DNA from: Xanthomonas sontii
GTDB lineage: Bacteria; Pseudomonadota; Gammaproteobacteria; Xanthomonadales; Xanthomonadaceae
NCBI RefSeq assembly: GCF_040529055.1
Contig: NZ_CP132342.1
Coordinates: 2,478,001-2,542,000 of the forward strand
Direction of reading: 5' to 3'
DNA: 64,000 nt
Shown here: positions 52,137 to 60,663 of the stretch, piece after piece
Position numbering within the stretch: the first letter of the stretch is position 1
Layout of the letters: every line of letters starts with the position of its first letter
Notes under the pieces: model-generated
Seen by the model: the letters and a program-made list of their open reading frames with translations, nothing else
What the model was told of the DNA's origin: nothing
Database searches by the model: none
Made by a program: the position numbers and the translations under genes

Positions 52137-55100
52137 TCAGTTCGCCCACGGCGGGCTGTACTTGACCTTCACCGCGCGCACCGCCGGGTCGCCGCGCAGG
52201 GCGTCCAGCAGTTGCGGGTCCACGCGCACCGAATGGCTGCCGTTGAGGTCGAGCATGCCGGCGATGCCGCCCTGCGCCGACTGCAGCAGCAGGTCCAGGC
52301 GCAGGGGGGTCTTGCCCGGGCGGTGGCGGGCGAGCAGGCCGTCGATGCGCGGCCAGGCGCTGCGCTGGCGCAGGTCCAGGCGCAGCGACAGGCGCTGCGC
52401 GTGGTGCGTGCAGATCTGTTCGTAGTCCCAGCACTGGCGGATGCGCATGGCGTAGCCGCCGTTGAATTCGTCCTCGCGCACGCCGCCCTTGACGATCAGG
52501 ATACGGTCGCGGGTCAGCAGGTGGCCGAACTCGGCGATGGCGTCGGAGAACGCGCTGCACTCGATGCGGCCGCGGCCGTCCTCCAGTTGCACGAATACCT
52601 GGCTGTCGCCCTTGCGGCGCACGCCGACCACCTGGCCGGCGAGGATCGCGCTGACCTCCGGGCGCCAGGCGCGCTTCTCGCCGTCGCCACCGCCGCGGCC
52701 GCCGCCGGATTGCGCGCAGATCTTCTCCAGCGCGCTCAGGTCGCAGCCGACCAGTTCGCGCACTTCGTCGCGGTACGGATCGAACGGATGGCCGCTGAGG
52801 TAGAAGCCCAGCGTCTCGCGTTCGCCGGCCAGTAACTGGCCCAGCGGCCATTCCTTGCTCTCCGGCAGGTCCAGGCGCAGCGCCGGGGCGCTGGTGTCGG
52901 CGCCGCCGAACAGCGAGTTCTGCCCGGAGGCGCGCTCGCGCGCCATCTGCTCGGTGGCCTTCATCACCTCCGGCAACTGCAGCATCAGCGTGGCGCGGTT
53001 GGCGCCCAGCCCGTCCATCGCGCCGGCGTTGATCATCGCCTCGAGGGTGCGCTTGTTGAGCTTGGCCGATTCCACGCGGGTGCAGAAATCCAGCAGCGAG
53101 GCGTACTCGCCGCCACGCTCGCGCTCGGCCACGATCGCCTCGCAGGCGCCGCGGCCCACGCCTTTGATCGCGCCCAGGCCGTACTGGATGGTGTCCGGCG
53201 TGGCCGCCTCGAACATGTAGGCCGAGGCGTTGATGCGCGGCGGCAGCACGGTCAGGCCGAGGTTGCGCACCTCGTCGAGGAAGCCGACCACCTTGTCGGT
53301 GTTGTCCATGTCCGAGGACAGCGTGGCCGCCATGAACTCGGCCGGGTAATGGCGTTTCAGCCACGCGGTCTGGTAGCTGACCAGCGCGTAGGCGGCGGCG
53401 TGCGACTTGTTGAAGCCGTAGCCGGCGAACTTCTCCATCAGGTCGAAGATTTCGTCGGCCTTGGCCTCGCCGACGCCGCCCTTGGCCGCACCCTCGCGGA
53501 AGATCTCGCGGTGCTTGGCCATTTCCGCCGGCACCTTCTTGCCCATCGCGCGGCGCAGCAGGTCGGCGCCGCCCAGCGAGTAGCCGCCGACGATCTGCGC
53601 CATCTGCATCACCTGCTCCTGGTACACCATGATGCCGTAGGTGTCCTTCAGGATCGCTTCGGTGCGCGGATCGGGATAGACGATCTCCTCCTGCCCGTGC
53701 TTGCGCGCGTTGAACGAGGGAATCAGGTCCATCGGGCCGGGGCGGTACAGCGACACCAGCGCGATCAGGTCCTCGAAGCGGTCGGGGCGGGCGTCCTTCA
53801 GCAGCCGGCGCATGCCCGAGGATTCGAACTGGAACACCGCGCCGGTGTTGCCCGAGGCGAAGATGCCCTTGTAGGTCGGCGCGTCGTCGAGCGGGATCGC
53901 GGCGATCTCCACCGGCGGGACGCCGGCGCGCGCGTGGCGCACGTTGATCGCCTTCACCGCCCAGTCGATGATGGTCAGGGTGCGCAGGCCGAGGAAGTCG
54001 AACTTGACCAGGCCGACCTGCTCGACGTCGTCCTTGTCGAACTGGGTGACCGGGTTCTTGCCGAAGGTGTCGACGTCGTGTTCGGCGAACAGCGGGCAGA
54101 AGTCCGACAGCGGCGTCGGCGCGATCACCACGCCGCCAGCGTGCTTGCCGGCGTTGCGGGTGAGGTCCTCGAGCTGCCGCGCCAGGTCCATCAGGTCGCG
54201 GACGTCGTCCTCGGCCTGGTAGCGTTGGATCAGCTCCGGCGAGGCCATCTCGCTGTCCTTGCCTTCGCCCATCGCATCCTTCAGCGTGATGCCGAGGATG
54301 TTGGGGATCAGCTTGGCGACGCCGTCGACCAGGCCGTACGGGAAGCCGAGCACGCGGCCGCAGTCGCGCACCACCGCCTTGGCCGCCATGGTGCCGTAGG
54401 TGATGATCTGGCTGACCCGGTCGCGGCCGTACTTGCGCGCCACGTAGTCGATCACCTCGTCGCGGCGATCCATGCAGAAGTCGATGTCGAAGTCGGGCAT
54501 CGACACGCGTTCCGGGTTGAGGAAGCGCTCGAACAGCAGGTTGTACGGCAGCGGATCCAGGTCGGTGATCTGCAGCGCCCACGCCACCAGCGAACCGGCG
54601 CCGGAACCGCGGCCCGGGCCGATCGGGATGCCCTGGTTCTTGCCCCACTGGATGAAGTCGGCCACGATCAGGAAGTAGCCGGGGAAGCCCATCTTGATGA
54701 TGGTGTCCAGCTCGAACTCGAGCCGGTCCACGTAGTCCTGGCGGGTCTTGCCGGGCGCCAGCGGGTTCTTCTCCAGGCGCGCGGCCAGGCCGTCGCGCGA
54801 CTGGCTGCGGATCCAGCTGTCCAGCGTCTCGTCGTCGGGCACCGGATAGGCGGGCAGGAAGTAGGTGCCCAGCTGCATCTCGATGTTGCAGCGTTGCGCC
54901 AGCGCCAGGGTGTTGTCGATCGCGTCGGGGATGTCGGCGAACAGCGCGGCCATTTCCTCGGCCGACTTCAGGTACTGCTGGTCGCTGTAGTCGCGCGGTC
55001 GCTTGGGATCGTCGAGCACGCGTCCGGAGGAGATGCACACGCGCGCCTCGTGCGCGGCGAAGTCGCTGGCGTACAGGAAGCGCACGTCGTTGCTGGCGAT

Positions 55101-55724
55101 CACCGGCAGGCCGCGGGTGCCGGCGGCGTGCAGGGCGAACTGGTTGAACGCCTCCTCGCCGTCGCGGCCGGTGCGGGTCAGTTCCAGGTGCAGACCATCG
55201 CCGAAGATGCGCTGCCAGTCGGCCAGTTGCTGCTCGGCCAGATCGTGGCGGCCTTCGCTGGCCAGGCGCCCGGCCAGGCTCTCGCGGCCGGCCAGGGCGA
55301 ACAGGTTGTCGCTGCCGGTCTGCAGCCATTCCGGGCGCAGCGCCACGCCGCCTTCGCTGCGGTGGCCTTCCAACCAGGCACGGGTCAGCAGTCGCGACAG
55401 GCTCAGGTAGCCGTCGCGATTGCGGCACAGCACGGTCAGTCGCCACGGCGCCTGGGTGCCGTCGGCGATCAGTAGGTCGGCGCCGGCGATCGGCTTGATG
55501 CCCACGCCCTCGGCGGCCTTGTAGAACTTGACCAGCGCGAACAGGTTGTTGAGGTCGGTGACCGCCAGCGCGGGCAGGTCCAGCTCCACCGCGCGGCTGA
55601 GCAGGTTGGCCTGCTTGGCTTTCTTCGGGTCAGCCTGATCCGGTTTCTCGGGCACACGGATGGTCGAATCCGCCAGCGAGAACTCGGTGTGGATGTGCAG
55701 ATGGGCGAAGCGGGAAGTGGACAT
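52137..55724 (-). CDS. dnaE: DNA polymerase III alpha subunit
   Basis: A 1195-aa replicative polymerase. The PHP domain begins FAHLHIHTEFSLADS; palm motifs are GPGRGSGAGSLVAWAL and PDFDIDFCMDRRDEV with the catalytic aspartates; the C-terminal OB domain and tau-binding tail follow. A start at 55722-55724 places the PHP domain correctly. It lies 157 bases after rnhB and downstream of the lpx genes, the standard order. An insertion PKKAKQANLLSRAV near residue 33 is within normal variation. Confidence 0.97.
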   Translation of the reverse strand: MSTSRFAHLHIHTEFSLADSTIRVPEKPDQADPKKAKQANLLSRAVELDLPALAVTDLNNLFALVKFYKAAEGVGIKPIAGADLLIADGTQAPWRLTVLCRNRDGYLSLSRLLTRAWLEGHRSEGGVALRPEWLQTGSDNLFALAGRESLAGRLASEGRHDLAEQQLADWQRIFGDGLHLELTRTGRDGEEAFNQFALHAAGTRGLPVIASNDVRFLYASDFAAHEARVCISSGRVLDDPKRPRDYSDQQYLKSAEEMAALFADIPDAIDNTLALAQRCNIEMQLGTYFLPAYPVPDDETLDSWIRSQSRDGLAARLEKNPLAPGKTRQDYVDRLEFELDTIIKMGFPGYFLIVADFIQWGKNQGIPIGPGRGSGAGSLVAWALQITDLDPLPYNLLFERFLNPERVSMPDFDIDFCMDRRDEVIDYVARKYGRDRVSQIITYGTMAAKAVVRDCGRVLGFPYGLVDGVAKLIPNILGITLKDAMGEGKDSEMASPELIQRYQAEDDVRDLMDLARQLEDLTRNAGKHAGGVVIAPTPLSDFCPLFAEHDVDTFGKNPVTQFDKDDVEQVGLVKFDFLGLRTLTIIDWAVKAINVRHARAGVPPVEIAAIPLDDAPTYKGIFASGNTGAVFQFESSGMRRLLKDARPDRFEDLIALVSLYRPGPMDLIPSFNARKHGQEEIVYPDPRTEAILKDTYGIMVYQEQVMQMAQIVGGYSLGGADLLRRAMGKKVPAEMAKHREIFREGAAKGGVGEAKADEIFDLMEKFAGYGFNKSHAAAYALVSYQTAWLKRHYPAEFMAATLSSDMDNTDKVVGFLDEVRNLGLTVLPPRINASAYMFEAATPDTIQYGLGAIKGVGRGACEAIVAERERGGEYASLLDFCTRVESAKLNKRTLEAMINAGAMDGLGANRATLMLQLPEVMKATEQMARERASGQNSLFGGADTSAPALRLDLPESKEWPLGQLLAGERETLGFYLSGHPFDPYRDEVRELVGCDLSALEKICAQSGGGRGGGDGEKRAWRPEVSAILAGQVVGVRRKGDSQVFVQLEDGRGRIECSAFSDAIAEFGHLLTRDRILIVKGGVREDEFNGGYAMRIRQCWDYEQICTHHAQRLSLRLDLRQRSAWPRIDGLLARHRPGKTPLRLDLLLQSAQGGIAGMLDLNGSHSVRVDPQLLDALRGDPAVRAVKVKYSPPWAN

Positions 55725-55794
55725 GCGGAACCAGAGCGATGCCCGGGCAGGGTAGCGGCGGGGGGCGAGCCGGGCAAGGCTTGACAGCGCGGGG

Positions 55795-55827
55795 CGGGGA
55801 TTGGGGATTCGGGATTTGGGATTCGCG
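55795..55827. repeat. GGGGATT/GGGATTCG repeat between dnaE and rnhB
   Basis: GGGGATTGGGGATTCGGGATTTGGGATTCG, plus orientation, in the 157-base spacer between rnhB and dnaE. A transcript crossing from rnhB to dnaE would include it. Confidence 0.8.
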
Positions 55828-55881
55828 GCGGTCTCACTGATGCCTGAGCCGCACGCGATGCTGACGGTGCCGTGTGCGCGT

Positions 55882-56577
55882 CTACGCGAGCTGCAGCGAC
55901 TCCAGCGAATCCCCGATCTCCACGGCCGGCTCCCGGCCCGCCAGGGCCATCCTGACGGGCGCGAAGCTGCGCCGGTGGTGGATGCAGGGGCCGTGCGCGG
56001 CCAGTGCGGCCAGGTGCGCCGGGGTGGCGTAGCCCTTGTGCAGGTCGAAGCCGTAGTGCGGGTGTTCGTCGTGCAGGCGCTGCATGATCCGGTCGCGGGT
56101 GACCTTGGCGACGATCGAGGCGGCCATGATCGCGCGGTCGCGGGCATCGCCGCCGACCAGCGCCTCGGCGGCGCAGGGCAGGCCCTTGGGCACGCGGTTG
56201 CCGTCGATGCGGGCGAAGCCGGCCACATGGGCCACGCCCTCGACCGCGCGGCGCATGCCCAGCATGGTCGCCTGGTAGATGTTCAGCCGGTCGATCTCCT
56301 CGGCCTCGATCAGCACCACCTGCCAGGCCAGCGCGCGCTCGACGATGCGCGCATACAGCGTCTCGCGCCGCGCCGCGGTCAGCTGCTTGGAATCGTCCAG
56401 CCCGTTGATGCGGGTGCGCGCCGGATCGAACACCACCGCCGCCACCGCCACCGGCCCGGCCAGGGGGCCGCGGCCGGCTTCGTCGACGCCGGCGTAGAGC
56501 CGGGAATCGGGAGTGGGGAATGGGGAATGGGACAAAAGCGACTGCTGCGGCGACGGCGGGGGAAGGGAGCGCTTCAT
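55882..56577 (-). CDS. rnhB: Ribonuclease HII
   Basis: A 231-aa RNase HII. The catalytic core begins [16 protein letters not shown] with D32 and E33; later acidic residues lie in [17 protein letters not shown]. It removes single ribonucleotides from DNA. The N-terminus [20 protein letters not shown] followed by PTPDSR is unusual: the part [11 protein letters not shown] is encoded by a GGGAATGGGGAATC repeat at 56501-56531, so the enzyme carries a repeat-derived N-terminal extension of about 25 residues. It lies 3 bases inside lpxB's end (overlap). Confidence 0.93.
   Translation of the reverse strand: MKRSLPPPSPQQSLLSHSPFPTPDSRLYAGVDEAGRGPLAGPVAVAAVVFDPARTRINGLDDSKQLTAARRETLYARIVERALAWQVVLIEAEEIDRLNIYQATMLGMRRAVEGVAHVAGFARIDGNRVPKGLPCAAEALVGGDARDRAIMAASIVAKVTRDRIMQRLHDEHPHYGFDLHKGYATPAHLAALAAHGPCIHHRRSFAPVRMALAGREPAVEIGDSLESLQLA
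56501..56531. repeat. GGGAAT repeat inside rnhB 5' end
   Basis: CGGGAATCGGGAGTGGGGAATGGGGAATGGG, plus orientation, fully within the rnhB reading frame near its start. Confidence 0.85.
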
Positions 56578-57884
56578 GCCGTTGCTCCTGTCGATTCCCG
56601 ATTCCCGATTCCCGATTCCCGGCCCTCCAGCAATTCGAGCACCGCATCGGCCGCGCGCGCCGAGGCGTCCTGGCGCAGCATCAGGTGCAGGCGTTCGTAC
56701 TCGGGCTGCAGCGCCGCCACCGCCTGCGGGTTGCGCAGCCAGTGCAGCAGCGCGGCGGCCAGGGCGTCGGGGGTGCAGGCGTCCTGCATCAGTTCCGGCG
56801 CCAGGTCGTGGCCGGCGAGGATGTTGGGCAGGGCGTAGCGGTCCACCTTCAGCAGGCCCAGCGCCTTGACGATGCGGTAGGTGAGCGGGGCGACCTTGTA
56901 GCCGACCACCATCGGCCGCTTCACCAGCATGGCTTCCAGGGTCGCGGTGCCGGAGGCCAGCAGCACCGCATCGGCGGCGAGCAGCGCGGCGCGCGCGTGG
57001 CCGTCCAGCACCCGGGTGGCGGCCGCCGGCAAGGCCGAGCGCGCGAGTTGTTCTTCGATCAGCGCCTTGCACGCGGCATTGGCGGCCGGCACCAGCACGC
57101 GCGCATGCGGAAGCTGCTGCAGCACCTGCGCGGCGGCGGCGAAGAAGGTGTCGCCGAGCTTGCCGATCTCGCCCAGGCGGCTGCCCGGCAACACCGCCAG
57201 CACCGGCACGTCGGCTGCCACGCCCAGGGACGCACGCGCCGCGCCGTGGTCTTCGTGCAGCGCGATCGCATCGGCCATGGGGTGGCCGACGAAGCGCGCG
57301 TCCACGCCGTGCTTGGCGTAGATCGGCGGCTCCATCGGGAACAGGCACAGCACCCGGTCGGCGCTGGCGCCGATCTTGGCCGCGCGCTGCTCGCGCCAGG
57401 CCCATACCGATGGACTGACGTAATGCACGGTGCGCAGCCCGCGCTGCTTCAGCCAGCGCTCCACGCCCAGGTTGAAGTCGGGCGCATCGATGCCGACGAA
57501 CACGTCCGGGTGCCAGGCCAGCAGCCGCTCGCGCAGCGCGCGGCGCAGCTTCAGCAGGCGCGGCAGGTGCCGCAGCACTTCCAGCAGACCCATCACTGCC
57601 AGCTCGCTGGCGTCGAACCAGGTCTGGCACCCGGCCTGGCGCATCGCCTCGCCCCCGACCCCGGCGAACTCCGCGTCGGGATAGCGCGCGCGCAGCGCGT
57701 CGATCAGCCCCGCACCCAGCAGGTCGCCGGAGGCTTCGCCGGCGACCAGGGCGATGCGCAGCTTCGCTGCGCGGGGAATGGGGAATGGGGAATGGGGAAT
57801 GGTCGAAGCAACAGCGGGGCCGGGGCCGGGCGGGCGACCGCTCTTCCCATTCCCCATTCCCCATTCCCCATTCCCGGCATTCAT
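56574..57884 (-). CDS. lpxB: Lipid-A-disaccharide synthase
   Basis: A 436-aa LpxB (GT19). The fold begins at [20 protein letters not shown] near residue 41, [15 protein letters not shown] and GHPMADAI follow, and [20 protein letters not shown] closes the UDP site. It joins UDP-diacyl-GlcN and lipid X in lipid A synthesis at the inner-membrane face. About 40 extra N-terminal residues ([11 protein letters not shown] ... IPHSPFPIP) and the C-terminal ESGIGNRES are encoded by GGGAAT repeats; family members are near 380 aa. It overlaps lpxA by ATGA. Confidence 0.94.
   Translation of the reverse strand: MNAGNGEWGMGNGKSGRPPGPGPAVASTIPHSPFPIPRAAKLRIALVAGEASGDLLGAGLIDALRARYPDAEFAGVGGEAMRQAGCQTWFDASELAVMGLLEVLRHLPRLLKLRRALRERLLAWHPDVFVGIDAPDFNLGVERWLKQRGLRTVHYVSPSVWAWREQRAAKIGASADRVLCLFPMEPPIYAKHGVDARFVGHPMADAIALHEDHGAARASLGVAADVPVLAVLPGSRLGEIGKLGDTFFAAAAQVLQQLPHARVLVPAANAACKALIEEQLARSALPAAATRVLDGHARAALLAADAVLLASGTATLEAMLVKRPMVVGYKVAPLTYRIVKALGLLKVDRYALPNILAGHDLAPELMQDACTPDALAAALLHWLRNPQAVAALQPEYERLHLMLRQDASARAADAVLELLEGRESGIGNRESTGATA
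56592..56622. repeat. GGGAATC repeat at 3' end of lpxB
   Basis: CGATTCCCGATTCCCGATTCCCGATTCCCGG, four perfect units in minus orientation, translated as the C-terminal residues of LpxB. Confidence 0.85.
57773..57877. repeat. Paired opposed GGGAAT repeats in lpxB 5' end
   Basis: A plus-orientation run of GGGGAATG units at about 57773-57802 and a minus-orientation run of CATTCCC units at 57845-57877 face each other across about 42 bases. Both are in the lpxB reading frame and encode its N-terminal extension. The pair could fold as a long hairpin in the lpxA-lpxB mRNA. Confidence 0.8.
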
Positions 57885-58672
57885 CGCAACAACGGCCGCT
57901 CGCTGGATTCGATGAATTCCAGCATCGCACGCACGTCCTCGCTGCCTTCGGCCAGCACCGCCAACTGGTGCTTGGCCTCGGCCAGCGGCAGGCCGGCCAC
58001 GTACAGCGCGCGGTAGGCGCGCTTGATCGCGGCCACGCGTTCGGGATCGAAGCCGCGGCGCTTCAGGCCTTCGCTGTTGATGCCGCGCGGGCGCCCCAGC
58101 GAATTGCCGCCGACCATGGTGAACGGCGGCACGTCGCCGTTGATCAGCGCGCCCATGCCGAGGAAGGCGTGATCGCCGATGCGGCAGAACTGGTGCGCGC
58201 CGGCGAAGCCGCTGATGATCACGTGGTCGCCCACTTCCACGTGCCCGGCCAGGGTGGTGTTGTTGGAGAACACGCAATGGTTGCCGACGATGCAGTCGTG
58301 GGCGACGTGGGTGTAGGCGAGGAACCAGTTGTCGCTGCCCACGCGGGTGATGCCGCCGCCGCTGCCGGTGCCGCGGCTGACGGTGACGAACTCGCGGATC
58401 ACGTTGCGGTCGCCGATCACCAGTTCGGTGCGTTCGCCGGCGAACTTCTTGTCCTGCGGGTCGCCGCCGAGCGCGACGTGGCCGACCAGGCGGTTGTCGC
58501 GGCCGAGCCGGGTCGGGCCGACGATGCTGCAATGCGAGCCGATCTCGCAGCCTTCGCCGATCTCCACCTCGGCGCCGATCACGGTGAAGGCGCCGACGCG
58601 CACGTCAGCGGCGAGTTTCGCGCCCGGGTCGATGATCGCGGAGGGGTGAATCAGGGGAGCGTTGGCGCTCAT
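57881..58672 (-). CDS. lpxA: UDP-N-acetylglucosamine acyltransferase
   Basis: A 263-aa left-handed beta-helix protein (hexapeptide repeats such as [18 protein letters not shown]). The catalytic His is expected in [19 protein letters not shown], typical of LpxA. It adds the first 3-hydroxyacyl chain to UDP-GlcNAc, the first step of lipid A synthesis. It lies 19 bases after fabZ and overlaps lpxB by 4 bases. Full length. Confidence 0.96.
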   Translation of the reverse strand: MSANAPLIHPSAIIDPGAKLAADVRVGAFTVIGAEVEIGEGCEIGSHCSIVGPTRLGRDNRLVGHVALGGDPQDKKFAGERTELVIGDRNVIREFVTVSRGTGSGGGITRVGSDNWFLAYTHVAHDCIVGNHCVFSNNTTLAGHVEVGDHVIISGFAGAHQFCRIGDHAFLGMGALINGDVPPFTMVGGNSLGRPRGINSEGLKRRGFDPERVAAIKRAYRALYVAGLPLAEAKHQLAVLAEGSEDVRAMLEFIESSERPLLR

Positions 58673-58691
58673 CGCAGGTCTCCTGCCAGGG

Positions 58692-59162
58692 TCATTCGCG
58701 GGTGCCGGCGCACAGCACTTCGGCGCAGGCCACGACCTTGCCGTTGACCTTGGCCTCGCCGTAGTACACCGCCATGTTGCGGATCACCCGCTTGATTTCC
58801 ACGTGCAGTTCCAGCACGTCGCCGGGCACCACCTGGCTGTTGAAGCGGGCGTTGTCGACCTTGACCATGTAGAACAGCTTGGACTGCGCGTCGCGGCCCA
58901 TCGCCAGTTGGGTCAGGATGCCGCCGGCCTGTGCCAGCGCCTCGATGATCAGCACGCCCGGCATGATCGGCTGGCCGGGGAAATGGCCCTGGAAGTACGG
59001 CTCGTTGATGCTGACGTTCTTGTGCGCGACGATCCGGCGGTTCTCGAAATCCAGCGAGACCACCTTGTCCACCAGCAGGAACGGGTAGCGGTGCGGGAGC
59101 AGTGCGCGGATCTGGTTGATGTCCGGCAGGGTGGCGTCCGGCAGGGGCTGATCGTGGCTCAT
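58692..59162 (-). CDS. fabZ: 3-hydroxyacyl-ACP dehydratase
   Basis: A 156-aa hot-dog dehydratase. [14 protein letters not shown] near residue 20 and [24 protein letters not shown] hold the catalytic His and Glu. It makes enoyl-ACP in fatty acid synthesis and competes with LpxA for 3-hydroxyacyl-ACP, so its place between lpxD and lpxA is functional as well as conserved. It overlaps lpxD by ATGA. Confidence 0.96.
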   Translation of the reverse strand: MSHDQPLPDATLPDINQIRALLPHRYPFLLVDKVVSLDFENRRIVAHKNVSINEPYFQGHFPGQPIMPGVLIIEALAQAGGILTQLAMGRDAQSKLFYMVKVDNARFNSQVVPGDVLELHVEIKRVIRNMAVYYGEAKVNGKVVACAEVLCAGTRE

Positions 59163-60181
59163 TCCTTCTCCTTGCTGACAGACAGGATGCGACGGGCCAG
59201 GGCATCGAGCTGTTTGAAGCGCGCGGCGTTCTTGCGCCACGTGCGGTTGTCGGTCAATGGGGTGCCGGACGAGTACTCGCCCGGCTCGTGGATGGAGTTG
59301 CGCACGACCGACTTGCCGGTGACCACGACCTTGTCGCAGATCTCCAGGTGGCCGACCACGCCGACCGCGCCGCCGAGCATCACGTAGCGGCCGATCTTGG
59401 CGCTGCCGGCGATGCCGGTGCAGCCGGCGATGGCGCTGTGCGCGCCGATGTGCACGTTGTGCGCGACCTGCACCAGGTTGTCCAGGCGCACGTCTTCTTC
59501 GAGGGTGGTGTCTTCCAGCGCGCCGCGGTCCACGCAGGTGTTGGCGCCGATCTCGCAATCGTCGCCGATGCGGACGCCGCCGAGCTGCGGCACCTTGATC
59601 CAGCGGCCGGCGTCCATCGCCAGGCCGAAGCCGTCGGCGCCGAGCACCGCGCCGGGATGCACGCGCACGCGCTGGCCCAGACGCACCCGGGTCACCAGGG
59701 TGACGCGGGCCAGCAGTTCGCTGCCTGCGCCAATCTGGCAGTCCTCGCCGATCACGCAGCCGGGGCCGATCACGCAGCCCTCGCCGACCACGCTGCGCGC
59801 GCCGATGCTGACGAACGCGCCGATGTGTGCGCTGGGCGCGACCTGCGCGCTGGGATCGATGCTGGCGCTGGGATGGATGCCGGGCGGTCGCAGCGGGGCC
59901 ACGTCGAACAGCGCGGCGATCTTGGCGAAGGCGACGTACGGATCGCGCGCGATCAGTGCGGTCCCCGGCGCCGCCTCGGCGTCGTCGGCACGCAGCACCA
60001 CGATCGCCGCCGTGCTGTCGGCCAGTTGCGCACGATAGCGGGGATTGGCCAGGAAGCTGAGCTGTCCCGGGCCGGCCTGCGCCAGCGTGGCCACGCCGCG
60101 CACCGCGACGCTGCCGTCGCCATGCACCTGCAGGCCGAAACGCTCGGCGATCTCGTCAGCGGTATAGGTCGAAGTATTCAC
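59159..60181 (-). CDS. lpxD: UDP-3-O-acylglucosamine N-acyltransferase
   Basis: A 340-aa enzyme. The N-terminal uridine-binding domain (residues 1-100) is followed by hexapeptide repeats with the catalytic His in NLVQVAHNVHIGAHSAIAGC, and a C-terminal helix. It attaches the N-linked 3-hydroxyacyl chain in lipid A synthesis. The start codon is GTG at 60179-60181. Upstream, instead of skp, there is a repeat-rich spacer to bamA, so lpxD may have its own promoter there. Confidence 0.95.
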   Translation of the reverse strand: MNTSTYTADEIAERFGLQVHGDGSVAVRGVATLAQAGPGQLSFLANPRYRAQLADSTAAIVVLRADDAEAAPGTALIARDPYVAFAKIAALFDVAPLRPPGIHPSASIDPSAQVAPSAHIGAFVSIGARSVVGEGCVIGPGCVIGEDCQIGAGSELLARVTLVTRVRLGQRVRVHPGAVLGADGFGLAMDAGRWIKVPQLGGVRIGDDCEIGANTCVDRGALEDTTLEEDVRLDNLVQVAHNVHIGAHSAIAGCTGIAGSAKIGRYVMLGGAVGVVGHLEICDKVVVTGKSVVRNSIHEPGEYSSGTPLTDNRTWRKNAARFKQLDALARRILSVSKEKE

Positions 60182-60648
60182 CGGGAGATTCTACCGTGTG
60201 CCACCAGCACGGTCATACGTACGCCCGCGTAGGGCGTGGGACCCGCTCGCGTACACCAAGCCGAATAGGCTCGATCACCTGCAAGCCACGATCGACCGAC
60301 TCGAGCAAAGCCCCCTTTGGTAAAGGGGGCGCGCCGAAGGCGGGGGGATTCGGAAGGCGATGAGCCGGGGCCCGCGATTCGCAGTGCGAATCGTGGGGCG
60401 TCAGCGCGAATGCGGTGGCGCGCTCCCCCCTTTGGTAAAGGGGGCGCGCCGAAGGCGCGGGGATTCGGAGAGTGATGAGCCGGGGCCCGCGATTCGCAAT
60501 GCGAATCGTAGGGCGTCAGCGCGAATGCGGTGACGCGCTCGGGGCGCGCTGAAGGCGCCGGGATTAGGCAAGCCAAGCCCCAGCAGGTTTTCGCTTCGCG
60601 AAAACCTGGCTGCCAGGGCGCAGCCCTGGCAGCGGGTGGGCAGTTCTT
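60182..60648. other. 467-base spacer between bamA and lpxD, no skp
   Basis: In most proteobacteria skp (ompH) lies between bamA and lpxD. Here I find no skp-like frame. The spacer holds a 115-base tandem repeat and three hairpins listed separately. Confidence 0.7.
60311..60575. repeat. 115-bp tandem repeat, two copies plus a partial third
   Basis: Copy 1 at 60311-60425 and copy 2 at 60426-60540 are near identical; a partial third follows. Each copy starts with CCCCCTTT-GGT-AAAGGGGG (a hairpin) and contains CGATTCGCA-n-TGCGAATCG, a 19-base dyad at 60375-60393 and 60490-60508. A duplicated hairpin plus dyad could be a mobile intergenic unit or a regulatory element in the lpxD leader. Confidence 0.85.
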
Positions 60649-60663
60649 TTAGAACTGCCCACC
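60586..60663. terminator. Three consecutive hairpins at the bamA 3' end
   Basis: GGTTTTCGC-TTC-GCGAAAACC (60586-60606), GCTGCCAGGGC-GCA-GCCCTGGCAGC (60609-60633) and GGTGGGCAGTTCT-TTT-AGAACTGCCCACC (60635-60663), all with perfect arms of 9, 11 and 13 bases. The last one includes the bamA stop codon and final codons. They would form one after another in the bamA mRNA. No T-run follows, so attenuation or mRNA protection is as likely as termination. Confidence 0.65.

Noticed and set aside
60311..60575. CRISPR-like direct repeats in the bamA-lpxD spacer
   Set aside because: The repeat is a 115-bp head-to-tail duplication without unique spacers.
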